Positions 33,952 to 45,775 of a stretch of 64,000 nucleotides of DNA are shown here, piece after piece. Within the stretch, counting starts at the first letter, position 1. Each line of letters begins with the position of its first letter. The DNA is from Castanea sativa. Its lineage: Eukaryota > Streptophyta > Magnoliopsida > Fagales > Fagaceae. Under the pieces are notes generated by a model. That model was not told the origin of the DNA. It did not search any database and worked only from the letters and a program-made list of their open reading frames with translations. The stretch is from assembly GCF_040712315.1 (NCBI RefSeq), contig NC_134017.1:11500001-11564000 (forward strand), written 5' to 3'. The position numbers and the translations under genes were made by a program.

Positions 33952-34828
33952 ATCAGTGGCGGCTCTAGGAATTTTGTTTAGGGGAATCATTAAAAAATTT
34001 TAATAAAAAAAGAACTTGAATATATCGAGTTACCAACAAAAAAAAAATTAATACATGAAGTTTTACAACTTCCTTCTACAAGTACTCAAATTTTGAATTG
34101 TTATATGATAGTTCATTATGAATATCTATTGCCAATGTGGGTAACTATGAGCCTATAATCATTTTATTTTGTTAAGTTTATCTAACATTTTTAATTTTAT
34201 GCGGTTTTTATTATCTATTTGTCATTGTTTGTATAAAAATATTTTAAACTAAATTATTAAACTAAACTCATTAGCTTTGTATTAATTATTGACGCCCAAG
34301 ACCACACTCATTCATACATAAAATTATACACTAATGTCTACTTAACTAATCAAATGCTTGGACAATCACTATCAATTTTTTTTTTCTTGAATTTTACTAA
34401 CTTTATAACAGAAAGTTATTATAAGATGATAACAATATACAAACATGTAACAAAACATTTCTATTTCCTAATTATTAAATTATATAAATTTTTATTATTT
34501 TTATATTGTACACACAAACATCCACGCACATCATAATTCACTCAAATAACATTATAATAAAAACTAATGCATACAATCAATATTAGACACACTCTCACAC
34601 ATAATATAAATTTAAAAAAATAGTGACACTTACAATTCACAAACACGTACTCTTTAAATTGTTAGAGTTGGAAATACTTGTAATCAGAGTATGCAAAATT
34701 TAAGTCAAGATGTGCAAAAATATTTTTAGGAAAAAATTATAATATTAAACTAACAAAAAAAATATTATATATATATATAAATTCTTATTTTTTTTGAAGT
34801 CAGGGGGTTCATTTGAACCCCCTGAAAG
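33952..34828. mobile_element. Unclassified dispersed element (gtggcggctctagga ... gaaccccctga)
   Basis: Begins gtggcggctctaggaatttt and ends in a ggttcatttgaaccccc hairpin (34804-34824). This pair of ends is familiar from dispersed plant repeats with a GGCGGAGC(C/T)AGGA start. No ORF. Confidence 0.4.
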
Positions 34829-35290
34829 GAATGAGTATTCCCTCCTATCCATTCCATTACCTCACACTTAAACTCTTAAACAAAAGAATGGATTTTACAT
34901 TCCCTCCATTAAAACTCCCAAACAAGGGAAGGGAAGAATATTCTAAAATTTTTCTTTTTATTTTCTTCCATTCCATTCTATTTCCTCCTCCCAAACTAGG
35001 GCTTGAGTTCTGTAATGTTATGAGTTCCAGATAACTCAACTAGTGAAACTTATGATTATTCCCTCTAAGAGGAATGAGTATTCTTTCCTATCCATTTCAT
35101 TATCTCACACTTAAACTCTCAAACAATGGAATGAATTTTCCATTCTCTCCATTAAAACTCCCAAACAAGGAAAGGAAAGAATATTCTAAAATTATTATTT
35201 TTATTCTTTTCCATTCCATTCTATTTCCTCCTCCCAAACGAGGGTTTAAGTTTTGTAATGTTATGAGTTCCAGTTAACTCAACTGGTGAA
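34829..35290. repeat. Tandem duplication of a 241-bp block
   Basis: aggaatgagtattc at 34829 and 35070; both copies contain cccaaacaagg, ccattccattctatttcctcctccc and gttatgagttcca. Copy 1 ends with a short SINE head, copy 2 leads into the complete SINE. Confidence 0.8.
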
Positions 35291-35385
35291 ACTTATGATG
35301 GTTGAATAAGAGATTTAGGGTTCAATTTCTGCTTACACCAAAAACCAATTGATGTCTTGGTCTGATCTATCATCAAGAGTATACA
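35255..35385 (+). mobile_element. tRNA-derived SINE
   Basis: gttccagttaactcaactgg (box A-like) and tagggttcaatttc (box B) followed by the characteristic cttacaccaaaaaccaattg..gtcttggtctgat stretch. A truncated head of the same SINE lies at 35018-35057. Confidence 0.65.
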
Positions 35386-36214
35386 AATAACTTCATTTAC
35401 CCTATTATACACTATTTAATTATATGGCACAAATCTAGACTCTATTACTATTATGCACATATATTTCAAGAGTCTTGTGTGTGTGTGTATATATATTACA
35501 TGTCATTAAAATGATTTTAGGGAATGTAAATTCTTAAGATTAATATAAAATATGAATATATTACTTTAGTGAATTTACATATATTTAATTATTTCAATCA
35601 ATTTTAAGTTGGGGGATGAATGATTGAACTCTAGATGTTAGGGTTGGAAACACAAAGAGATACCAATTGAACCAATGTGTTATTGGTGAATTTTACCTTA
35701 GTTTAAAATACTTTTTGTTCTAAAATAGATGAGAATTTATAAATAAATTGCATTTAAATGAAACCTATGTGGGGAAAAAAACAAACACGAAAGGCCCATG
35801 CAAGATAAATGGGTTTTGGATGTGAACCCACCACAATTGATTTGTAAAGATGAGAATAGTGGACCAACACTTGGACTTCTTATCTAATAGGTTGAAGTTT
35901 CAAAAAGTGTCTAGATGGAAAGGAGTAAAAATTAGACAAATTAAATGTGCAAAGGTGCTACTCTCGGATCCCCCCACAAAACCTAAAGAACATATGGATA
36001 AGAAACAAATTAAAAGTAGTTTGTGTGTGTATATATATATGATCGATGACAATATTAGTATGTCATTTGAATAATCATATTATTTTTAATAATTTAAGTT
36101 TCTTTTTTTTCTTAATCTTTTTTATTATAATTTGATACTATTAGTATGTCATTTGAATAATAATATTATTTTTAATAATTTAAGTTTCTATTTTTTTTCT
36201 TATTCTTTTTTTAT

Positions 36215-36315
36215 TATAATTTGATAGTTAGGGTGGGGGATTTGAACCCTAGATTTCTCCATTGAAAATACCAGGAGATACCAACTAATTGAGCAAGGAG
36301 CCTCTTGAGTTTTTT
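36215..36315 (-). mobile_element. tRNA-derived SINE
   Basis: On the minus strand: GCTCCTTGCTCAATTAGTTGG box A, AGGGTTCAAATCCCCC box B, and an AT-rich tail (..TTATAATAAAAAAAG). The tail region (36082-36140 / 36140-36220) is itself duplicated (ttagtatgtcatttgaata twice). Confidence 0.65.
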
Positions 36316-36535
36316 TTCTAATTCTTGATGAATGATAACAAGTAATAGAATTGATAAAACTAACTCTTCAAGTGTTAAGAACATCATATATCATAAAATG
36401 AGTGTTACAAGTGCATCATGTAAAAAAGTCCTATAAAATTTTTTAGAACAAAACTAGATTATACTCATGTATTACACAAAATATCAGTTAGTTTATGAAC
36501 ACTCATATGTGGTGAGGGAGTCTTCGAAGAAAAGA

Positions 36536-36538
<3 letters not shown>

Positions 36539-36604
<66 letters not shown>
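36539..36604. repeat. (AT)n microsatellite, ~33 units
   Basis: Uninterrupted AT dinucleotides. Confidence 0.95.
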
Positions 36605-36606
<2 letters not shown>

Positions 36607-37424
36607 CAAGATAAAGTCATAAAACGAATAAATTAACTCAAAAACTAAATTACGAAATTTCATTTATTTATTTAATTTAAATTCTTTTATTTCAGGGGGA
36701 GCAAAGCAGCAAAGTTTATTTCTTTTCTACGTTAATAAAAGAACCAACAACCTGATTGAAAAAGTAGCTATTAAGACTAAGGCTAAAAAAAAAAAAAATT
36801 TAAGAAAAATTTTGTGATTGGTTATAAATCAGTCAGTTAACAATGAAAAGTTATAAAATTAATTATTTTAACGTTAAACACGGGTAATTATTGGATACTC
36901 TAAGAGAATTATAACTGCGTAATCTCCCCTCTCACATAACTGTGGGTCTCACTAATTAAATTTATGGTAAGACTCATAATTCATGTGAGAGGAGGGAGTA
37001 CGTATTTATGGTACTTCCGAAATATTCAATAATTTTCTCATACAACACTTGATATTACAATAATATCAATGCCCATTCCATAAATATCTGTAACAATAAC
37101 CCACACAAAATGACATCATTTTGGATAGAAATATAGAAAAGTATATATTTTTTTTAATAAGTATAATTTCTTTTAGGTAGGTAAATACAGATATAACAGG
37201 CCATTACAATGATAATAATTGATGGTATAAATTTATTAAATTATAAGTTTTGAAAGTCAAATGACTATTTTATAAAGTAACCTAAACTTAAAAGAGCATA
37301 AAATACATTTTATATTGCCTAAGATTATGAAACTTAATTCTTGTTTATTTTAACATTTCTTTTGTAGCTGGATTGTTTGAGTTCTTTGACAAGGGTATTG
37401 CGTAATGATGCATAATTAATGATA

Positions 37425-37870
37425 GAGTGTTCTGTCATCTGTGATCTTGATGTGCCTCCTGGGTCTCCACAAAGCCATTGGCGTGTCTCCGCCACAGGAC
37501 TTTGTCATTATCCAACTACAAGAACTGTTGGGTGGTGGATGCATTATTGGATCTTATCGTATAGATAATACATTGCATCCAAGTTATTTGGATCGGTTGG
37601 CACTGGGCACACTTATGAGTTATGACATTTTTTAATAAGCAATAGTAGCCATTGTTTACAATGATGGGTTAGAATAATAATCCTTAAAAAAAAAGCTAAT
37701 AATTGAGAGATTTCTACTGTTACTTTGTCCAACTTCTTTCTGGTGTAGGAGTTTGATGGAACTAACCTAGCGGCTCTGGTGAATCCTCTTGTCGTTGTCC
37801 ATGGCAGTATCTTTAGAAAAGTATTGAAAGAATATGATTCGGCATTGGATTGATGTTAAATAATTGGGCT
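37425..37870 (+). pseudogene. Possible fragment of an unrecognised gene
   Basis: This stretch is less AT-rich than its surroundings. In frame 37446-37573 it reads ..DLDVPPGSPQSHWRV.. then ..GLCHYPTTRTVGWW.. before a stop. A second stretch from about 37752 reads DGTNLAALVNPLVVV.. after an AG. Both resemble exons, but I do not recognise the protein and no start or consistent splice chain is visible. It could be a captured gene piece or chance. Confidence 0.3.
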
Positions 37871-38439
37871 GGGTCACCAATTTATTTTTTATATATTGTG
37901 GTTTATGGAGCTTACAATCATAAATATACATTATGCATAAAAGGCCGAACTGTTCAGTGGTTTTGAGATAAGCTTGAAACTCAACGACTGTTTGGTGGTG
38001 ATCATGCATTGTATATTTATATATGAATGATCACTTTTGTTTTGGGTTTTTTTTTTGGTGTGTATTAAAGGTAAGAGAAGATTTTTTTTTTTTTTCGAAA
38101 CTATTGACACACAATGAGACTATTTGATTTTTTTTTTTATTAAAAAATAAGGATTGGTATTTGGTACTACTTGGTTATATAAAAGAGGTTTTTTTTTTTG
38201 TGCATGGATATATGTTAGTCACTACAGGTTAGTCTCGTTAGATCCAAGTTTTTTTTTTTTTTTTGGAGTAAACAAAAAAAAATATCAATGGCTATACCGG
38301 TGTATTTTTATGCTTAAAAAAATAACAAAGACCAAAGTCTGGCCAAAATGGACTTTTGCCTTTTCTTTTTAAAAAATTTAACAAAATGCCCCACGTCTGA
38401 AGCTAATTAAAAAAATGCCTATATTTTGAAGTTTCAAAT

Positions 38440-38850
38440 GTAAAACTCGATTTTTGGAATATCGAGTTATAACGAACGTGGACTTAGGAAAAAAAAAAAA
38501 TTTTGGTACTCGAGTTCCATAAACTCGAGTTCCATTTGAACTTTTTCAAGGAACTCGAGTTCCATGGACTCGAGTACTTCACATGGTACTCGAGTTCATG
38601 AAACTTGCGTACCAAAAAAAATTTTTTTTTTTTTTAATTTTTCAGTTTGTTATAACTCGATGAACTCGAGTACCAAATTGAACCTGAGTACCAGAATTTT
38701 TTTTTTTTTAAATTTTTCAGTTTGCTATAACTCGATGAACTCGAGTACCAAATTTTTTTTATTTTTTATTTTTTAGTTTGCTATAACTTGATTGTCCAAA
38801 AATCGAGTTTTAAATTGAGACTCGATTTTTAGAAAATCGAGTTTCAAAAC
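38440..38850. repeat. CTCGAG-rich inverted-repeat cluster
   Basis: CTCGAG occurs seven times between 38510 and 38740, mostly as ACTCGAGTTCC or ACTCGAGTACC, and the outer edges carry inverse aaaatcgagt(t)t / aaactcgattttt words. A ttttcagtttg(c/t)tataactcgatgaactcgag unit is repeated at about 38640 and 38715. Confidence 0.7.
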
Positions 38851-39160
38851 GGGAGCATTTCCCTAATTAGTTTCAGATATGGGTTATTTTGCTGAAAAGT
38901 TTTGGCGAAAATGGCAAATGCTCATTTTCTCCCCCAAAGTCTAAGAGGTTAAAAATAGACAATAAAGAAACTTTGACTTGAGACTATCATAGATTCAAAA
39001 GTAAAATGAAAATAGAACATTGGATCATGAATGTCTGGTGGTAAGTTGGAACAAAATAATATAAAGTACAATGTTTAGTTACAAAATTAGTTATAATTTT
39101 AGCCTACAATATTATTGAATATCTTTTTATTGGAGATGAATTTTGACAAATCCATCATTG

Positions 39161-40516
39161 TGTTGGAAAAAACTAGTTTTGTATCTCATACAAAACACAT
39201 AATTGATAACATACACTATGTAAATTTCAGAATTAAAAAACAAGATAGCGTATCTTGGTGTGGAGAAATTCAAAACAAAGATTAGAAATACTTGGGAACA
39301 CTTTTAATCTTCACTCCAATTTCACTTTACGCCCAAGACGTGTGGTCTCTCAATCAGTTTTTAAAGGGAGAATGAAAGTGTGTCTCACTTTCACTTACAC
39401 ACTGTTTCTTATATCCCTAATAAAAATTCTGTATATTTCTCCCTTTATAACTAACTGATTATTTAATTGAGCTGGCCTATTGGGCCTTTCCAATTGGGCT
39501 TTAGTGTGTGGCTTAGAGTGGGACCAAAAGGGACCAATAAGACACTAGCTCCAATGGGCCTTGGGCTTTTCCGTCAACTCTTGATAAGTCCAAAGTTACC
39601 ATTAATTATATTTAATACCGCTATATAAATATAATTGCACTCTAGGCCTTATTAATAAATTATATCCTAAGATTTTATTGTACATGCAACCCCTTTATAA
39701 AATATTCGTAGTAACACAAAGTCATGAATGTAGACTGTCACTTTGTAAATTATTACATCTTATCCCTGAGTACCCGGTTTAATCCTTTAAAGCTATTCAT
39801 TATATATTTATGAAATCTAATTTCATAAATATATACTTTAGTAATTTCTTACCAAAGTGGTTAGACCTAACTCTCTGAATAACTGAACTTATTAAACTTA
39901 TCTCAAGGGAATATTTTATATCTCCATCAAGAGACTATGAATTCCATCTTGAGAATATATGTTCCATCAACACTAAATGTGGTTACCCAACATACTGAAA
40001 TTTTGACCGTTACTTTAGATCTCACTCCTAATATATCAAAGCAACCTACACCTCATGATCAAGTTCATTATTCTCTCAGGATTAAGAGTTCATACAAATA
40101 AAAGTCGTGAGATTTATTATTCACTTGACAGTCATTAGGAGAATAATAAATCTCACAGCGGTTCAGTTCAATATGTCTTAACTCTTAAAATATATCAACT
40201 AGAAGTTTCCACTTCCATGATCAAGACAAATCATCTTCGTTGATACGTTATAGTCCTCGCAAATGAAATGCCCAATTTCATCACCGACTAGGAACCATAA
40301 ATTTTGAGTTTACAAATAACTTGTGATTTATATCTTCTGTGACTTTTCACATAAATCACATACTATGCATCTCATGGACTATATAATAATGTCTCAATAT
40401 TCATGTTACCATTATTTTAGATAATAATAAAACAAATTTATTAAACACAACATTAAGTCATACATAATGTCATACATAGTATCATACAATAGGATTTAAG
40501 GGCACACATCCTAACA
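39161..40516 (-). mobile_element. Solo LTR (1,356 bp) with 5-bp target duplication
   Basis: Flanked by CATTG at 39156-39160 and 40517-40521; terminal TGTTGG..CCTAACA (reverse: TGTTAGG..CCAACA). No internal domain. Same family as the truncated LTR at 17469-18602, which runs in the opposite direction. Confidence 0.9.
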
Positions 40517-40550
40517 CATTGGATTACATCTTATTCATTTTTTGAGAAAC

Positions 40551-40563
40551 ACACACACACGCG

Positions 40564-40610
<47 letters not shown>
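40551..40610. repeat. Compound (CA)n(CG)n(CA)n(TA)n microsatellite
   Basis: acacacac-gcgcgcgc-acacac-tatata run; a second shorter CA run follows at 40765-40786. Confidence 0.9.
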
Positions 40611-40611
<1 letters not shown>

Positions 40612-40789
40612 GGGAAAGGAGATGAAATAAGGAAATACATTCACACGCTAACACCAAAACTGCATGTGGCAGTTAGTGTTGCGAAACAAGTGATAATATC
40701 ACATCTTACCGATGTGGGACTACTCAACAACACTGAGTATCTTTTTTTTTTTTTTTGAGAAACACACACACACACACATACACACATAT

Positions 40790-41075
40790 CTAGAAAATTA
40801 AAGATCAATACCTATGTCATCAATAAATTGTTTAAATTGTAAGTTTTAGTAGTTTAAATTATGCACAAAATATAAGCTTATAGATCATATAGTAAATAAT
40901 ATCCGATTAACACAAAATTTGACATGTGTATTAAGAGAATAAAGAATGTGTAATTTAACGGTTATATTTTCAAAATATGTGGTAATATTTATTTTATTGA
41001 GTAAGGTTATAGCCTAAGGCTACAACCAATTTTGTAACTAAATTTTGTCCTAATATAAATTCAATGGTGAGATAA
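40790..41075. repeat. MITE family M2 (copy 1, inverted)
   Basis: Ends in ggttatagcctaaggctacaaccaattttgtaac. Internal words (aaatttgacatgtgtattaagag; tcatcaataaattgtttaaatt) are shared with copies at 41232-41632, 50855-51245, 58205-58625 and 59455-59775. No coding capacity. Confidence 0.65.
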
Positions 41076-41231
41076 AAGTGAAGTAAACAGTTATTGTTAT
41101 TAAAAAAAATTTGGCTACAAACTCCTTTTTTTTTTGCAAAACAAACACACACATACAAGGGAGAGGGAAAAAAGTTTTAACACAAACTCTACTCAAAAGC
41201 CATGGTAGCTTTTAAGGGAGTATGGGGCAAG

Positions 41232-41632
41232 TAATTTGGCTACAAACTTGATTGTAGCCTAAGGCTACAACTTCCTTTAAAAAATTTAATATGCCTCCAT
41301 ATTTAAAAATTTTAATCATTAGATTCTATATATTGTATAATTTTAATACACATGTCAAATTTTATGTTAATAAGATGTTATTTACTATATGATTAACTAA
41401 TTTATTTTTTATGTATAATTTTAGAGTAGAAAATTTTGCAATTTAAACAATTAATTGATGACATAACTATTAATCTTTGATTTTCTTGAAATCTTGCAAG
41501 TATAGAGGATATAAAAAGAAAGTGTAATCTAATGATGGATTTGTCAAAATTCACATTTTATAAAAAGATATTAAGTGATGTTGTAAATTTAGGCTACAAC
41601 CAAGTTTGTTGCCAAACTTTAACCGTAATAAA
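41232..41632. repeat. MITE family M2 (copy 2)
   Basis: About 400 bp with inverted ends ttggctacaaacttgattgt / ..ctacaaccaagtttgttgcc. The most complete member of the family in this window. Confidence 0.7.
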
Positions 41633-41992
41633 ATATCAATAAAATAATAATAAAGTAACTCACATTCAAGTATGGGTATGGTAAAGTAACAATGAAGTAA
41701 CTTGCTTTCAATAGTTAAAACAATTACAAATTCAAAGGTAGTAACTTATATGGTATTCTACCTTTTTCAGTCAAAAAAAAAAAAAAACTTATATGATAGT
41801 AAAAAAACAGTTTTAAGAGTTTAGAGTTAATGAAGCAATAAAGTAAAACAAATTTAGCTGTTAAAATGGTTTGAGTTCAATAATAAAACAATAGTAAAAT
41901 ACTAAAATATACAAGTCCAACAATAAGAACAATAGTCAATCCAACCATTAGAGAAATAGTATACGGCCAGGAGTTCAACTATAAAATTTTAA

Positions 41993-42365
41993 GGCTAAAA
42001 TGCAAAAATCACTTTCTAAGTTTCTCTATAATTCATTTCAATCCCCTAACTTCACTTTTGTTCATTTGGTTTTTCTAAGTTTCAAATTTATTCAATTAAG
42101 CTTTTCCATTAACTTTTGTTAAAAAAAAAAAAAAATTTAAATTTGAAAAATATTTTTTAATCATTAATTGAATTTTTTAATTTAAAAAATTTGAAGAAAA
42201 ATTTTAAAAATTGGAAAATTAACTACAACATATAATAAAAGTTGATGAAAGAGCTTTTATTGAATAAACTTGAAAGTTAGAGGATTGAAATGAATGAAAC
42301 TAAAGTTAAAAGATTGAAATGAATTTTAGTGAAACATAGAAAGTAATAAATTTTGCATTTTAGCC
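41993..42365. mobile_element. Mutator-like MITE with long terminal inverted repeats
   Basis: Left end GGCTAAAATGCAAAAATCAC and right end ..TTTTGCATTTTAGCC; the inverted repeats extend about 65 bp (both contain attcatttcaatc..). Flanks aaattttaa and aaatttcta are a plausible decayed 9-bp target duplication. Confidence 0.75.
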
Positions 42366-42892
42366 AAATTTCTATAGAGTAAATTTGAATATGCTCGATG
42401 AATGTATCATAGATGACATGACCAATGTTGTCCAAAGGGAATGGGCTCTTCCTTCGTTAAACCTTTCATTGCATGAAAGATACTTGAGTGAAGTATAATA
42501 AAATGAAGTAGAGGGAAGATATTTTTTTCTTTGTTCCTCTCTTGAGCATTTGAGTCAAGAAAGGATTATGATAGCAAGCAATAATTTGAGTGTGATGTGA
42601 AAGATGATTGTATGTTTGTATCAGTGCTTAAATGTCATCTATTTTGTATTTTCCCTTGTCTTCCTTAAATAAGGCTAAAAGGATCTTCCTTTTCTTCAAA
42701 AAAAAAAGAAAGAGAGACGTGACATCCGGGGAAGTTTGATTTATTTTAAATAGTGAACCTGGCTTGTTGCTGACCTTCTTCTTTGGCTTAAGAGAGACAA
42801 GTTAACAAATTTTGGTTAGCTTGGTCCAACTTCTGAAAGAGTTAAAAAAATTGACGAGTGCTTGGATAGATGTTGTCATGTTTATAGAAGAG

Positions 42893-43033
42893 ATCTGTCT
42901 GTTTGGTAATGTTGTTCTAGTAACGTTGTTTATATTTTTTAAAAATATGCATGGGTGAAAAAGTGTGTAGAAATACGAGTAATGTTGTTTAAAAACTGAA
43001 AACTGTTGTTTAAGTGCATGTACCAAACGGACC
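42893..43033. mobile_element. MITE related to 12992-13132
   Basis: tctgtctgtttggtaatgtt .. catgtaccaaacggacc; same size and shared interior (ctagtaacgttgttta). Confidence 0.65.
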
Positions 43034-44317
43034 GCTAAGGTTTCAAATAACACATGAAATATCAATTGGACATGATGGACCTATTCTTCCCGGGGCTCAT
43101 TGGTGATTGAGGAATTTGACCAATGAAATCTTTGTATTGCAACTACTCGTTCAAAAATTCACATGACCACTTGTGATATGTCAAATTCATGTGGACTATT
43201 AAGAGCCACTGAATTAAACATACCTTTTGCCCTTAAAACTACAAAACACAAGTTGGCCTTAAAAGAACTTATGGTATTAGACTATGATTCAAAGCTTAAA
43301 ACGACAATTCATGTGGCCTGTGTGGGTATAAGAGATTTATTGAGAAATTAATGTGGAGCCTTGGAGCAATATTTGGCCTTACTATTTGTCTTTGGCCCAA
43401 AATTGCTCCTCCTTTGCTGCAACTTTTCCTTTTCTTTTAGGAAAAAAATGAGATGATGATGCGTTGTCTAACTTTCTTTAGGAGTGTTTATCTTGATTGG
43501 TTGTAGGTTAAGGTAATGAGAAGTTTGCTACCTTATTGAATTTTGACAACAGTATTTTGAGTTTTGGCTAGGTACCCACGCTTTGGTCTTGTTCTCAGTT
43601 CTCACACAGAGAGCAGTGGCCTTGATGTGGCAATGAGCCAAAACTGTTTTTAAGTTGACAAATTTGCATTTTTAAGAGAAAATGTTTGGTATCAAATGAT
43701 ACCATGTCAATAGTATTAAAATCCAATAAGCGTGAGGCATGTCAGAAAAAAAAAAAAACTACTCCACTAACACATGTCTTTAATTTATTAGTGGGTAGTT
43801 ATTTTTATACACATATTTCTCATTTATTAGGTTTTGATATAAATGATGTGATATCATTTTATACAAAATATTTTTTCCTATAAATGACTTAGTGATGGCC
43901 TACTTGCTTCAAATTCATTATTTTACTCATTAAGGCTTGGGCCTTCATGAAATATTAATGGGCTACATGATTGATGTAGGTAGCACTATGGACCCAATGG
44001 ATATTTATTTATTTATTTATTTTGTGGAGGAAAGACCCAATGACTTTTTCTTTTTCTTTTTTTGAGGAAAAAAGATCAAATGACTTAATTAGCTTGAAAT
44101 TGGCATTTATTCTCCATGAACCACTTTGTATAAAATATAAATATAGTCTTTATTGGAAAGCCCATACTATGAGAGATAAGAAATAATGCTACTCTTATAA
44201 GCATTGATCCATTAAGGAGAAAATATGAGTCTTGAGCCCAATTGCAATGGAAGAAAAACGTGAGTTTTGAGCTCATCTTATGATGTCGAGAAAATACAAG
44301 CCATGATTTTAGTCTAT
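43034..44317. other. Spacer, no gene seen
   Basis: No open frame above about 65 codons and no recognisable motif. Contains an attt-repeat (44001-44020). Confidence 0.5.
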
Positions 44318-44960
44318 GAAATATAAAAATGTGAGCCATAAGCCCAAACCGTTAGGCATTAAGAATTTTATGCAAAGCTCAATGCAATTTGGGCATTTCT
44401 GGCTTTAAATGAACCTAGTCCAACACCTCATTCTTTGTTCTTAGTCAACTTAGCAAGATAGGTAAAAGAGTTTCCACATCCCATCATTGCAAGATAGACA
44501 ACTAAGGACAGAATGAAGATCGATAGCTAAGGACTCTTATAATGGCAAAAAGAAATATAGGCACCTATGGACAGAATAAGGACAGAAATAAGATAGAAAG
44601 TAGAAAGAAAGGAAGGAACGACAAAGCCTTATAATTGCAAGAAAACAAAATAAGGACAGAAAGTAGAAAGGAAGGAAAGAACGGTAAAGCCTTGTAATTA
44701 CAAGAAGACTGAATAAGGGTAGAAAGAAGATCAAATGAAGAAAAGAAGGAACGTCAAAACCTTATAATTGCAAGAAGATCGAATAAGGATAGAAGTAAGA
44801 TAGAAAGTAGAAAAGAATGAAGGAATTACAAAGCCTTATATTTCATTTGTTATATGAAATATAAAAACATGGGCCATGAGGCATTAAGAATTTTATGCAA
44901 AGCCCAATGCAATTTAAGCATTTCTAGCTTTAAATGAACTTAGCCCAATACCTCATTATT
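44318..44960. repeat. Minisatellite (about 70-bp unit, four copies) between ~110-bp direct repeats
   Basis: aaagccttataattgcaagaa-type units recur near 44622, 44686, 44756 and 44829, separated by gacagaaagtagaaaggaagg. The flanks 44318-44433 and 44851-44959 repeat each other (gaatttttatgcaaagc.., ctttaaatgaac). Confidence 0.7.
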
Positions 44961-45775
44961 ATTATTATTATTTTTATATATAAAAAGGGCATGAGTTAAC
45001 AATGGGGCGGTGGCTAACCAAAAAAAGAGACATCAACAGTTGCGTTGTTACAAAAGTTTATTGATAAGCTTATGACCCACTTATTTGTCATTCCCTCAAT
45101 TAAGGTTCCCAAAAAAAAAGATTTAATTAGATTTAGATGGTTTGTTTTTAAGAAAAGAAAATAGAGTACACATGGTTGAGACAGATTTTCATTTTTCTTC
45201 TCAAATTTGAGAGGGATCATGAGCAAAGAGACTAGTAGCTTCTGGTGTATACAAGCTTGATTAACTTTGTAGGCCTGGGTTATTGTTAAATCTTTGCTTT
45301 TAAGAATCTTTGCACCGAAAACAAGTGTGCATAATTACTTGGACTGAAATGGAAGTTATTACATCTTAAAGTTTGCACCCAAAAAAAAAAAAATTTACAT
45401 CTTAAGTTGCAAAAAGGACGTACAATGCAAGATAAAAGAAAACGATAAACTTTTGCAAGCTCTTCACAAAAATTGGAGTGAACAAAGGCAAGCAAAAGCA
45501 ATGATGCAAGGTGAAACATTTGTTTTATTTCTTTTCTCTTTTTTCTTTTTTTTCCTTGCTCTGTAAAATTGTTTACATACATATACAAACAAATGAAAGA
45601 ATTTCAAAAAATTGAAAAAATTAGACATGTACACAAGCCGATTCTATAATCTTTACATCAATGGGTAACAATAAGTTAAGGTGATTTTCTGTATAAAAGG
45701 AAAAAACAAAATTAAAGAATGGGTATTTTTTTTTTTTTTTGGGCTTACTGACTGAGAAAGCATAGGTTAATAATC

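Noticed and set aside
43163..43351. 62-codon plus-strand frame with protein-like composition
   Set aside because: Too short, no motif, no start or splice context; not separable from chance.
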